Below are positions 1 to 5,860 of a DNA stretch of 17,071 nt, in pieces. Position numbers and translations under genes: made by a program. How positions within the stretch are numbered: the first letter of the stretch is position 1; the number at the start of each line of letters is the position of its first letter. The DNA is from Candidatus Woesearchaeota archaeon (GTDB taxonomy: Archaea; Nanobdellota; Nanobdellia; Woesearchaeales; SKIA01). The stretch lies in assembly GCA_007116645.1 (NCBI GenBank), contig SKIA01000027.1, positions 1 to 17,071 on the forward strand, read 5' to 3'. A model generated the notes under the pieces. It worked only from the letters and a program-made list of their open reading frames with translations, had not been told where the DNA came from and did no database searches.

Positions 1-1
1 C

Positions 2-163
2 TTCACTTCATATTTTTCTTTAGGAAATTTTAAAGCTCTAGCTAAAGCCATTAAATTTTTAGATGTTTTTAATTATATTGGTTTACCTATTATAGTATAT
101 GCTATTATTGGTTATACTTTGTTAAATTATACGATAACAAGTGTTTTAAATTTATCTAAATAA
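2..163 (+). CDS. C-terminal fragment of an AT-rich membrane protein
   Basis: An open frame runs from the left edge to TAA at 161-163 and gives 53 residues; its start lies outside the window. The sequence is 19% G+C over bases 1-180 (35 of 180), and at that composition stop codons are frequent, so 53 stop-free codons argue for real coding. The tail is hydrophobic and aromatic: a stretch reading YIGLPIIVYAIIGYTLL looks like one membrane helix, followed by a short polar end (NLSK). Codons end almost entirely in A or T, unlike the genes to the right, which suggests foreign origin or a different genomic compartment. The family cannot be named from this fragment. Confidence 0.55.
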   Translation, partial: FTSYFSLGNFKALAKAIKFLDVFNYIGLPIIVYAIIGYTLLNYTITSVLNLSK

Positions 164-242
164 TTTAGTTTTTTATTATAATTTGTAGTGCAAGTATATT
201 ATCTAAAAGATTTAGTTTTTTACTGTATCTTTCAGTTTTTTG
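164..242 (+). terminator. Triple T-run, likely archaeal-type terminator region
   Basis: Three copies of a near-identical T-rich string, TT(T/C)AGTTTTTT, start at 164, 211 and 231, directly after the stop codon of the leftmost gene. Archaeal RNA polymerase terminates at T-runs in the non-template strand without needing a hairpin. Repeated runs would therefore stop transcripts before the next gene at 290. Termination activity is inferred. Confidence 0.5.
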
Positions 243-257
243 TTAGTGACAGAAGTG

Positions 258-265
258 TTTAAATA
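258..265 (+). promoter_or_regulatory. TATA box for the 290 lipoprotein gene
   Basis: TTTAAATA is centred about 28 bases before the ATG at 290. That is the spacing expected when an archaeal transcript starts at or next to its start codon (leaderless mRNA). No Shine-Dalgarno site is seen before this ATG. Confidence 0.6.
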
Positions 266-289
266 CTGCTGGTGTGATTTTCAGGATAT

Positions 290-913
290 ATGAAGAAAGC
301 ACGTCAATGGGCAGCAGTATCGATGATTTTAGCAGGCAACGCGCTTGCGGCATGTAATGTCGCATCTCCTGAATTAGATAACTCTCACAAACAACAATTC
401 GAAACGCACGCAAAGCAAGCTGTGGAACACATCGATAATGGCGAGTTCCTTGCCGGGGGCGAAGATTTCGTGCGCGCAGCACAGGACTGTGGTGGTGCAA
501 TTGATCCACGAGAAATTGGGGAAGTGTGTGCAGCACTTGAAGTGATAAAAAAATACTCGGGCGCAATGTTGGCAAATAATGCAAACAATCCGCAAAATTG
601 GCAGGCTTTCATTCCTCGAGACAATACTAACTTTGTGAAACTCATCGAAGCAGTTAAACATTACAATTCATTGTTGCGTGGAGTTGACCATGACATTCGC
701 CATCGACTATATGAACCTGTACGTCCTGATGTTGAGCTTGTTATTCTGGGAGTTGGAAAGATGATTGAGTATCGCAAATCAAGACCTGTTTCTGAACCTC
801 AGGGTCTTGGGCAACGAGCAGCGGCCGCACTTCTTCGAAATCATGACCCAGTAGCTGATTTGGAAGAGCGTCGCGAACAACTTGTACGCGCTCATCAACA
901 CGCAACACGCTAA
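290..913 (+). CDS. Putative lipoprotein with bacterial-type lipobox
   Basis: This 207-residue protein is predicted to be exported and lipid-anchored. It has a basic n-region (KKAR, residues 2-5), a hydrophobic core (7-18) and a textbook lipobox L19-A20-A21-C22, so Cys22 would be lipid-modified and become the mature N-terminus. The mature part is mostly helical and charged, with three further Cys (67, 79 and one nearby are visible in the 60-80 region), no recognised domain and an Arg/His-rich C-terminus. ATG at 290 is supported by the TATA box at 258-265 and by the signal peptide starting immediately. A recognisable prolipoprotein diacylglyceryl transferase (lgt) occurs at 14149-14943 of the same window, so the organism has the enzyme that would act on Cys22. 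Function of the mature domain is unknown. Confidence 0.75.
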   Translation: MKKARQWAAVSMILAGNALAACNVASPELDNSHKQQFETHAKQAVEHIDNGEFLAGGEDFVRAAQDCGGAIDPREIGEVCAALEVIKKYSGAMLANNANNPQNWQAFIPRDNTNFVKLIEAVKHYNSLLRGVDHDIRHRLYEPVRPDVELVILGVGKMIEYRKSRPVSEPQGLGQRAAAALLRNHDPVADLEERREQLVRAHQHATR

Positions 914-1149
914 ACTTCGCATAATCTACATTATCAGTATTTCTTTTCCATATGATTTGCTGCTATATTGATTGAAACAGGCGTTCTTGTGCCTGAAATC
1001 AGTGGTTTTAGGTGTTTTATGCATGAAACAGCATATTTTGTGAAAAAGGCCGGGGTCTGCTGTTGCAAATTCAGTCAATTTTAGTTAACTACAATACTAC
1101 ATAAAGATTTAATGTTTGCTAAAATGTTTTAGACATATTTAAAGCACAC
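914..1149. other. Intergenic region between convergent genes, with small hairpin
   Basis: This 236-base stretch separates two convergent genes. It contains an inverted repeat, CAGGC at 978-982 and GCCTG at 991-995 with an 8-base loop. A G/C-rich patch at about 1047-1063 follows, flanked by ACAGCA and TGCTGT, which could close a larger loop. No convincing gene, tRNA or box C/D motif was seen. It may hold terminators for both genes or a small RNA. Confidence 0.3.
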
Positions 1150-2160
1150 TTATTTCCAGAATTTCCATTTTGGTTTTTTATCGATAGCCTTTTGATGTGT
1201 CTTCAACCGTTGGTGCATTTCACCGCGAGGACTAATGTATTGTCTCTCTAAAATTTTATACGCATCAGAAAATGCTTGCTGTGCGGATTCCAAAATTTTT
1301 CGCTGACTCGGAAGTGCATCATGGATTTTGTGGATGACAGGCGCGAGTTCAGGATGGGGTTTTTGCTCAAAATCTTCTCCAAGCTTTTCAGCGGCTCGAG
1401 AAATATTGTCTGTGAATGCTTTAAATGCTTTAATGCGCACAAGCACTCCATCAATTCGAATAAAATGCCTATTAGGATCGATAGTTCTATCGGGGCCAAG
1501 GCTATCAAGCATTACAAGAACGTCTTCGATTAGGTGTGGTGCATCGGGTTGATAGAGTTGCTGATATTCTTTAGCGCCGCGATTGATGTATATCTTCTGA
1601 ATCCAAGCATGTACTTCGGAAATATCCTTTGCTGCTTTTTGCACGCTTTTAATGATGGTATTGCGATCTGCTCTACTCATTAAAGCATTAGTATTGATGG
1701 TTGATTCACGCGAAACATCGTCAAATAGTTGGATCAGTCGGTTAAGTTGGAATTGTAATTCTTCAGCGCACGCAAGAGCTTGTCGATGCGCGTCTGGCGA
1801 TAAGAATACTTGTTTGGGTTTATTTGCATTAAGAATGCTTCTAAGTTCTACTGCGACTGTGTGGGCGCGACTGGGCAGCTGTTTTATTGAGTCAACAGTG
1901 TAAAAATGTGTGTTGTTTTCTTGCGGGTTATGTGCTGCAAGAAGTGCTTTGGTAACGGTAAATGTCTCTTTACAGGCACCTTTAGGATCATTAAGGGATG
2001 TTAGAAGACTGCTTATTCTCGCAAGTTCCGGATGGAGCTCTCCTTCGTCAGGGATCCTCTTTGTTAATTCAAGAAGTGCGTGAAGATTGATTTCTCCGCG
2101 CTGAACCATGTTAGTGATTGCTTGTAGGTCGTATTCAGGCGGTATTACTGCAAGTGTCAT
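1150..2160 (-). CDS. Large helical protein of unknown function, downstream of padR
   Basis: The 336-residue product is soluble and almost entirely alpha-helical in appearance, with no signal peptide, membrane segment, Cys cluster or recognised catalytic motif. It is rich in charged residues, Leu and Gln, with many His-containing amphipathic stretches. It ends in an unusual basic/aromatic tail (KKPKWKFWK) that could contact membrane or nucleic acid. It lies 30 bases after the padR-like gene on the same strand. ATATAAAAGG at 2181-2190, centred about 26 bases before the ATG at 2160, also offers its own leaderless promoter. PadR regulators commonly control the adjacent gene, so this may be the regulated target. 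No function is assigned. Confidence 0.7.
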   Translation of the reverse strand: MTLAVIPPEYDLQAITNMVQRGEINLHALLELTKRIPDEGELHPELARISSLLTSLNDPKGACKETFTVTKALLAAHNPQENNTHFYTVDSIKQLPSRAHTVAVELRSILNANKPKQVFLSPDAHRQALACAEELQFQLNRLIQLFDDVSRESTINTNALMSRADRNTIIKSVQKAAKDISEVHAWIQKIYINRGAKEYQQLYQPDAPHLIEDVLVMLDSLGPDRTIDPNRHFIRIDGVLVRIKAFKAFTDNISRAAEKLGEDFEQKPHPELAPVIHKIHDALPSQRKILESAQQAFSDAYKILERQYISPRGEMHQRLKTHQKAIDKKPKWKFWK

Positions 2161-2180
2161 AATGCTTTTGGTAGTTTTTG

Positions 2181-2190
2181 CCTTTTATAT
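2181..2190 (-). promoter_or_regulatory. Internal TATA box for the 2160 gene
   Basis: On the minus strand this reads ATATAAAAGG, immediately after the padR-like stop codon (2191-2193). It is centred about 26 bases before the ATG at 2160, so the unknown gene could be transcribed as a leaderless mRNA independently of padR. Confidence 0.5.
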
Positions 2191-2499
2191 CTATCGCTGC
2201 GGCCTGATCTTGTGCCGCAACCCAGAAAACAGCTTTGAAAACTCTTTATACAGTTGCTTTAGTTCTGCTTCGCCTTGTTTTGTGAGTGCGTACACCTTTT
2301 TACGGCCGTCTTCTTCGTATGCAATAAGTTTTTTTTCATGTAATTCTTTGAGTGCAGGATAAATGGTTCCCGGAGTTAATAATGCGGTTCCTTTTCGTTC
2401 TCCAATGCGTGCTGCAAGCTCTGTGCCTGTTGATTTCTTGCGTAACTCGTGTAAAATAAGAAATCCTAATGGTGCTGTGAGTTCGATATTTTTTGTCAT
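2191..2499 (-). CDS. PadR-family winged-helix transcriptional regulator
   Basis: The protein is 102 residues from ATG 2499. The PadR-type winged helix is clear: an N-terminal helix with PLGFLILHEL, the G-T-I-Y-P-A-L-K-E-L recognition-helix signature, then the wing (DGRKKVYALT) and a final TKQGEAEL helix. PadR proteins are DNA-binding repressors, often ligand-responsive. A TTG at 2520 is in frame and would add six residues. The TATA-like ATATTTAAATA at 2535-2545 predicts a transcript starting near 2514, inside that extension, so ATG 2499 is preferred. A TTGG-N4-CCAA palindrome at 2509-2520 overlaps the predicted transcription start and is a candidate autoregulatory operator. The next gene (1150-2160) lies 30 bases downstream. 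Confidence 0.85.
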   Translation of the reverse strand: MTKNIELTAPLGFLILHELRKKSTGTELAARIGERKGTALLTPGTIYPALKELHEKKLIAYEEDGRKKVYALTKQGEAELKQLYKEFSKLFSGLRHKIRPQR

Positions 2500-2508
2500 T
2501 TTTATATA

Positions 2509-2520
2509 TTGGTTATCCAA
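2509..2520 (-). promoter_or_regulatory. Candidate PadR operator palindrome
   Basis: TTGGTTATCCAA is an inverted repeat with perfect 4-base arms. It sits between the TATA box (2535-2545) and the preferred ATG (2499), over the predicted transcription start, where a bound repressor would block initiation. It is not the ATGT-N8-ACAT box described for some PadR proteins, so the assignment is positional inference. Confidence 0.35.
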
Positions 2521-2534
2521 TTATAGGTAATAAG

Positions 2535-2545
2535 ATATTTAAATA
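2535..2545 (-). promoter_or_regulatory. TATA box for the padR-like gene
   Basis: ATATTTAAATA, near-palindromic, is centred at 2540. A transcription start about 26 bases downstream falls near 2514, giving a leader of roughly 15 bases before ATG 2499. Confidence 0.5.
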
Positions 2546-2603
2546 AATGTATGATGTAAAATAACTAAATAGTTTAAGCATTGCTTATTTTTATAAAATA
2601 TGA

Positions 2604-2619
2604 ATGAGCACTATTAAGG
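2604..2619. repeat. Direct repeat copy 1, ATGAGCACTATTAAGG
   Basis: This 16-mer matches 3344-3359 at 15 of 16 positions in the same orientation. The two copies flank the HTH gene at 2660-3184. They may be binding sites for its product or chance similarity. Confidence 0.4.
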
Positions 2620-2659
2620 TGTTTAACACATATATTCCAAACCACATTTTTGAAAACAT

Positions 2660-3184
2660 TCAATCAATAAGAGATAATTGAAACCCTCTATTGGCCTGCT
2701 GCAATAAATTAATATCAATGCCAACAATGTTTCGCTTACTCTGCTCCTCTTTAAACTCTAAATCAAGAGACAAAATGATATGTCCTGCCTCGCTGCGTTG
2801 CTTAATAATTGGGATTCCTTTCTGAACTAACTCGTAGGTTGCATCTTGTAAAAACGACACAGGAAAGCATGTACTGCGTGATAAGTCGCTATACGATGCC
2901 CCGCTTTCAGCAGTGTACAAAGCCATAAACACTTGTTGTTCGCGAAGAGACAACTCGATACGCGAAGGATACCGTGAAGGGCTTTGTTCAACAAGAAGAC
3001 GGAGCTCAGAGACTTGGTCAGAGAGCTTGCAAATGCGCTCGTGTAGATCAGAAATCATCTGACGATTCTCATAAATCTCAGCAGTGTTTTCGTTGATAGC
3101 GTCCAAATGAATGTCCAGGTCTTGCTGGACTGCTGCAAACGCAGCGCGTAACTTTTTTTCACGTATGAATGCCATATTCCCCAT
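2660..3184 (-). CDS. Coiled-coil plus helix-turn-helix protein, putative regulator
   Basis: The product is 174 residues from ATG 3184. Residues about 10-66 are a long charged heptad-like helix (probable coiled-coil dimerisation segment). About 78-130 reads as a helix-turn-helix: LSLREQQVFMALY, then a SYSDLSRSTCFPVSFLQDATYELVQKGIPI recognition region (given here in parts: SYSDLSRST and FLQDATYELV), resembling sigma-region-4/LuxR-like HTH units found in archaeal regulators. A beta-strand-rich end follows. Several starts are possible: GTG 3205, ATG 3196, ATG 3184 and ATG 3175. A TATA-like TTTTTAAG at about 3206-3213 predicts transcription near 3183, favouring 3184. The gene is divergent from the small zinc-finger gene at 3466 and may regulate it; target and ligand are unknown. 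Confidence 0.65.
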   Translation of the reverse strand: MGNMAFIREKKLRAAFAAVQQDLDIHLDAINENTAEIYENRQMISDLHERICKLSDQVSELRLLVEQSPSRYPSRIELSLREQQVFMALYTAESGASYSDLSRSTCFPVSFLQDATYELVQKGIPIIKQRSEAGHIILSLDLEFKEEQSKRNIVGIDINLLQQANRGFQLSLID

Positions 3185-3258
3185 AACACAGAGCATCACT
3201 CTCACTTAAAAACTCATCGCCTCGCTACATAAGGAAAATAAATCTATGAGACGAAACA

Positions 3259-3266
3259 TATTAATA
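3259..3266 (+). promoter_or_regulatory. TATA-like box for the zinc-finger gene leader
   Basis: TATTAATA is centred about 27 bases before an ATG at 3290. It would start a transcript at about 3289 that includes a 29-codon frame (3290-3379) and a structured leader before the zinc-finger gene at 3466. Confidence 0.4.
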
Positions 3267-3289
3267 CTACCCTTACAAAAAATACAGTA

Positions 3290-3379
3290 ATGAACATGTC
3301 GTATAACTGGGCAGAACAGCTACGCTTTCTCCTAGCTTGCGTCATGATCACTATTAAGGGTAATACCTACCATTGCTGA
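3290..3379 (+). CDS. Possible 29-residue leader peptide
   Basis: ATG at 3290 opens 29 codons ending in TGA at 3377-3379. The peptide begins MNMSYNWAEQLRFLLACVM. It has leaderless promoter spacing (TATA 3259-3266). Its last codons overlap the 5' arm of the predicted leader hairpin at 3366-3410, so translation to the stop would disturb that fold. This is the geometry of a translated leader, but such a short frame may also be chance. Confidence 0.25.
   Translation: MNMSYNWAEQLRFLLACVMITIKGNTYHC
3344..3359. repeat. Direct repeat copy 2, ATGATCACTATTAAGG
   Basis: This is the second copy of the 16-mer at 2604-2619 with one mismatch. It lies in the intergenic region upstream of both the HTH gene (minus) and the zinc-finger gene (plus). 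Confidence 0.4.
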
Positions 3380-3460
3380 AAACCACAACAGGGTTTTTGG
3401 GAACGGTAGGCGAACGCACCAATTCTTGAAACCCTAAAACGGTTCTCGGCAGGAGAGAAC
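3366..3460 (+). promoter_or_regulatory. Structured leader with mutually exclusive stems
   Basis: Stem A pairs CCTACC 3366-3371 with GGTAGG 3405-3410 and, inside it, AAAACC 3379-3384 with GGTTTT 3392-3397. Stem B pairs AGGGTTT 3390-3396 with AAACCCT 3429-3435 and cannot coexist with the inner part of stem A. Stem C pairs GTTCTC 3442-3447 with GAGAAC 3455-3460 and holds the likely ribosome-binding site AGGAG (3451-3455) in its loop and stem base. The arrangement could switch access to the ribosome-binding site of the gene at 3466. No known riboswitch class is recognised, and the idea rests on pairings found by eye. Confidence 0.35.
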
Positions 3461-3465
3461 AAACA

Positions 3466-3750
3466 ATGGAATGTAAGCTCTGTGATGAGCCAATAACAAA
3501 CCCACTGTGCCAAGACTGCCTTAAAGACGCAGTAGCGCAGTGGTTACAAGAACACGACCCACAACGCATATCGGACCTCGCACACGAAACTAATTGTCTG
3601 CGCTCAGACGAAGGAATTATGTGTGTAGTGTGCAAGCATGACTTTAGTATTTGCACCTATTGTTATGCCAAGCACGTGTTTAATTGGCTCAAAGACGGGC
3701 GACTCCAGGTAGAGTTTCTCCACACATTCAACTTCTTGACCTTTAGCTAG
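3466..3750 (+). CDS. Small protein with two four-cysteine zinc-finger clusters
   Basis: The 94-residue protein carries four CxxC pairs: C3/C6, C15/C18, C53/C56 and C63/C66. They form two probable treble-clef or zinc-ribbon sites joined by a charged helical linker. An aromatic, hydrophobic C-terminus (FLHTFNFLTF) follows. ATG 3466 is preceded by AGGAG 10 bases upstream, so translation looks Shine-Dalgarno dependent, unlike the leaderless neighbours. The leader is long and potentially structured, and a hairpin/T-run terminator follows at 3775-3810, so this is a single-gene transcript. Small zinc fingers of this kind often mediate protein or nucleic-acid contacts; no specific role is assigned. 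Confidence 0.75.
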   Translation: MECKLCDEPITNPLCQDCLKDAVAQWLQEHDPQRISDLAHETNCLRSDEGIMCVVCKHDFSICTYCYAKHVFNWLKDGRLQVEFLHTFNFLTFS

Positions 3751-3774
3751 AAGACCCAAATTTTTGCCACAAAA

Positions 3775-3810
3775 GCCGTCCGGGGTTCCGGGCGGCACTT
3801 TTTATTCTTT
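3775..3810 (+). terminator. Hairpin plus T-run terminator
   Basis: GCCGTCCGG (3775-3783) pairs with CCGGGCGGC (3788-3796) across a GGTT loop, giving nine pairs including one G-U. TTTTTATTCTTT follows. It lies 24 bases after the zinc-finger stop codon. It looks like a bacterial intrinsic terminator, although archaea mainly need only the T-run. Confidence 0.75.
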
Positions 3811-3876
3811 CTTGTGATGATTCTATGCACCACAAAGTAAAGTAGTCACTATCCAGTAACTAAAATACACAATATT

Positions 3877-3886
3877 CATAAATAAA
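3877..3886 (+). promoter_or_regulatory. TATA box for the 3905 gene
   Basis: CATAAATAAA is centred about 24 bases before ATG 3905. This fits a leaderless or nearly leaderless transcript. Confidence 0.5.
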
Positions 3887-3904
3887 GGTTGCCTATCAAT
3901 ACCC

Positions 3905-5227
3905 ATGGGAGACGTATGGGATGGTGCAAAAGAATCTGGCAGACACGCCGTTGGACTGTTCAGAGCGGTAGCGAACGTCGCTGATGGAGCTAAAAAAAAG
4001 CTTGAGCCAGGGCTTGATAACTTGGTTGTATCGCTCGCAGGAGCATCAACAGCGCTGGCCTTGCCATATCAGATGATCGATGACGGCTACACGCTTGCAG
4101 GATCAGTTCTCTTGGCAGCAGGCGGAGCAGCAACAGGAATTGCTGCAAACTGGGCAAGAAAAGTCCCTGAATCAGAACGCGTAAAAAAAGAACTTCTTGA
4201 AAGAAGAGAAATAACTGATAATTACAAGCCGAAAAGAAATATTTCATTACTCACAGAAAGAATCGCGACAAAGCCAGACGGAACCTGGAATGGCAGACCA
4301 AGACGATTTGGTCGAGCTGCAAACTGGGCAGTACTGGGAGTGTCGGCACTTGCGATAAACAATGCAGCATACAACATTGATGCGCCGCACATAGAATGGT
4401 TGCCCGACGCTAAAGCTACCACGCTATATGAGGGAGCAAAATCAGCGGCAAGAGCGTTCTCTAAAGGAGACGTCTCTTTGCCGGATCTGCGCTCGGAGGG
4501 AGAATCAAGAACGCTTCCCACGCGCGTCACAGGTGACTATAAATTGCCACGGCCAGGCGTTTCTGAACTCACGTACGTGGGTGATGGCGAGCTTCCTTCA
4601 GCAAGTTTCCACCCGGATAGATTGGGTTGGATACAGCGTGCAGAGAGAATGCGATCGATTACTGAACGTGTCGCAAAGGCGTATGGGTGCGCTCTGGATG
4701 GCGATGACTTGCTTGCTATTCACCTGCATGAAACTCGTGGTGGGCAACAGTTGTATAACGAGGAAAGTTCCGCTTCAGGTCATTTTCACATAATTAATGA
4801 AACAGCGGATAGTCTTCGTTTGAATACTGCGAGAGCTCATCCTGAATATGCAAATAAAAGCGCTTCTGAATTGATTGCGTTGCTGCCAGAATCCGAACTC
4901 GCAAAAATTGATGAGCGATTTCATCCTGTTAAATCAACAGATGCGGCCGCTCGACTTGCGTGCGACAATGAGTCGCGACTTGGATTGGATCGAGATGGTG
5001 CGGTCCTTGCCCACTACCACCCAGACCTTCATAATGGTGATTTTTTACGTCGTGTAAATGAAACAAAGCACTTGATTCAGAATTCACCGCTTCGACAACG
5101 TGCAGCTGATGATTTTTTGGAGCGTAACGGTTTTACTCTTGACGAATACGCGCAGAAATGGGAAGAAGTACTGAATAGAGATTTTCAGGGTGACGCATAC
5201 ATTCGCATCATGGGCTCCACAAGATAA
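3905..5227 (+). CDS. Membrane-associated lysozyme-fold (lytic-transglycosylase-like) protein
   Basis: The 440-residue protein has an amphipathic N-terminus and small-residue hydrophobic segments at about 38-56, 62-82 and 139-157, which may insert in the membrane. A polar linker reaches residue 240, and the C-terminal domain follows. That domain matches the order of lytic-transglycosylase motifs: a helix ending in Glu276 (AIHLHETRGG), then SASGHFHI at 289-296 followed by TADSL, like the family's G-x-F-Q-...-TA-x-x-L. A late AHYHP at 369-373 sits where the family has its AYNAG motif. Such enzymes cleave bacterial peptidoglycan; a target is not obvious in an archaeon, so it may act on bacterial walls, be a phage-derived tail lysin, or bind another glycan. 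The domain call is by motif only and is moderate. The METTL5-like gene follows after 26 bases. Confidence 0.6.
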   Translation: MGDVWDGAKESGRHAVGLFRAVANVADGAKKKLEPGLDNLVVSLAGASTALALPYQMIDDGYTLAGSVLLAAGGAATGIAANWARKVPESERVKKELLERREITDNYKPKRNISLLTERIATKPDGTWNGRPRRFGRAANWAVLGVSALAINNAAYNIDAPHIEWLPDAKATTLYEGAKSAARAFSKGDVSLPDLRSEGESRTLPTRVTGDYKLPRPGVSELTYVGDGELPSASFHPDRLGWIQRAERMRSITERVAKAYGCALDGDDLLAIHLHETRGGQQLYNEESSASGHFHIINETADSLRLNTARAHPEYANKSASELIALLPESELAKIDERFHPVKSTDAAARLACDNESRLGLDRDGAVLAHYHPDLHNGDFLRRVNETKHLIQNSPLRQRAADDFLERNGFTLDEYAQKWEEVLNRDFQGDAYIRIMGSTR

Positions 5228-5253
5228 AAAAAGGGAAGCGAACTCCAACTCCT

Positions 5254-5856
5254 ATGGGATCACAAAAAAGCCTTGCCGTACGCCTGAGCAAACTCAAAAC
5301 ATTTGCCAACGCAAACACGACTCTTGAGCAATACGCCACCGACTCGGACGTTGCCGCACAAGTCATTCACAACGCAGACATGCTCGGAGACATCGAAAAC
5401 AAGCACGTCATCGACCTGGGCTGTGGAACAGGAATTTTAGGGCTTGGCGCGGTGTACTATGGCGCGCGAAAAGCAACACTATTGGATATTGACGAGGGCG
5501 CAGTGGCTATTGCCAAAGAAAACGCGAGAGCGCTTGAAATCGACAGCGTGGGATACATCCTAGAGCCGGTGCGGCCAGTGCAAGGAGACGTGGTTATCAT
5601 GAATCCGCCATTCGGTACCAAAATATTGCACGCAGACAAGGCGTTCTTGCTTGCAGCATTCAAAAGCGCACCAATCGTGCACAGTATGCACTTGGCTTCA
5701 GCAGAGGACTTTGTCAAGAAACTCGCAAAAGACGAGGGATTTACAGTCACGCACGTGTGGCCAATTGATTTTCCGCTCAAAAACACGATGCGTCAACATA
5801 AGAAACGACGCACCTACATTGACGTGATTATTGTTCGGTTTAGTAAAACACAATAA
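5254..5856 (+). CDS. METTL5-like rRNA N6-adenine methyltransferase
   Basis: This 200-residue class I SAM-dependent methyltransferase resembles METTL5, which methylates one adenine in the decoding region of eukaryotic small-subunit rRNA and has archaeal homologues. Visible hallmarks are LEQYAT at 24-29 (METTL5 has LEQYPT), DIENK before the SAM-binding loop D54-L-G-C-G-T-G60, and an acidic residue after strand 2 (DID 78-80). The catalytic motif is N117-P-P-F120 followed by GTK, an N6-adenine signature, and the C-terminal HKKR (182-185) precedes the ID-x-x-I-V-R-F end. The same motif order in METTL5 makes the family call strong. By analogy the substrate is 16S rRNA. It is probably co-transcribed with the upstream 3905 gene. 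Confidence 0.9.
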   Translation: MGSQKSLAVRLSKLKTFANANTTLEQYATDSDVAAQVIHNADMLGDIENKHVIDLGCGTGILGLGAVYYGARKATLLDIDEGAVAIAKENARALEIDSVGYILEPVRPVQGDVVIMNPPFGTKILHADKAFLLAAFKSAPIVHSMHLASAEDFVKKLAKDEGFTVTHVWPIDFPLKNTMRQHKKRRTYIDVIIVRFSKTQ

Positions 5857-5860
5857 GTAG

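Noticed and set aside
1019..1084. A 21-codon frame starting MHETAYFVKK and containing three consecutive Cys
   Set aside because: It has no convincing promoter or ribosome-binding site, it is very short and it lies between convergent genes; chance is the simpler explanation.
2500..2520. TTG 2520 as the padR start
   Set aside because: The predicted transcription start (about 2514) lies downstream of it, and the PadR fold begins after ATG 2499.
3354..3656. A 100-codon minus-strand frame opposite the zinc-finger gene
   Set aside because: The plus strand shows a regular pattern of CxxC pairs with a ribosome-binding site and terminator; the minus frame shows no recognisable features.
3775..3796. 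A tRNA T-arm-like sequence (GGGGTTCCGGG)
   Set aside because: No acceptor, D or anticodon arm surrounds it; the hairpin followed by a T-run fits a terminator.
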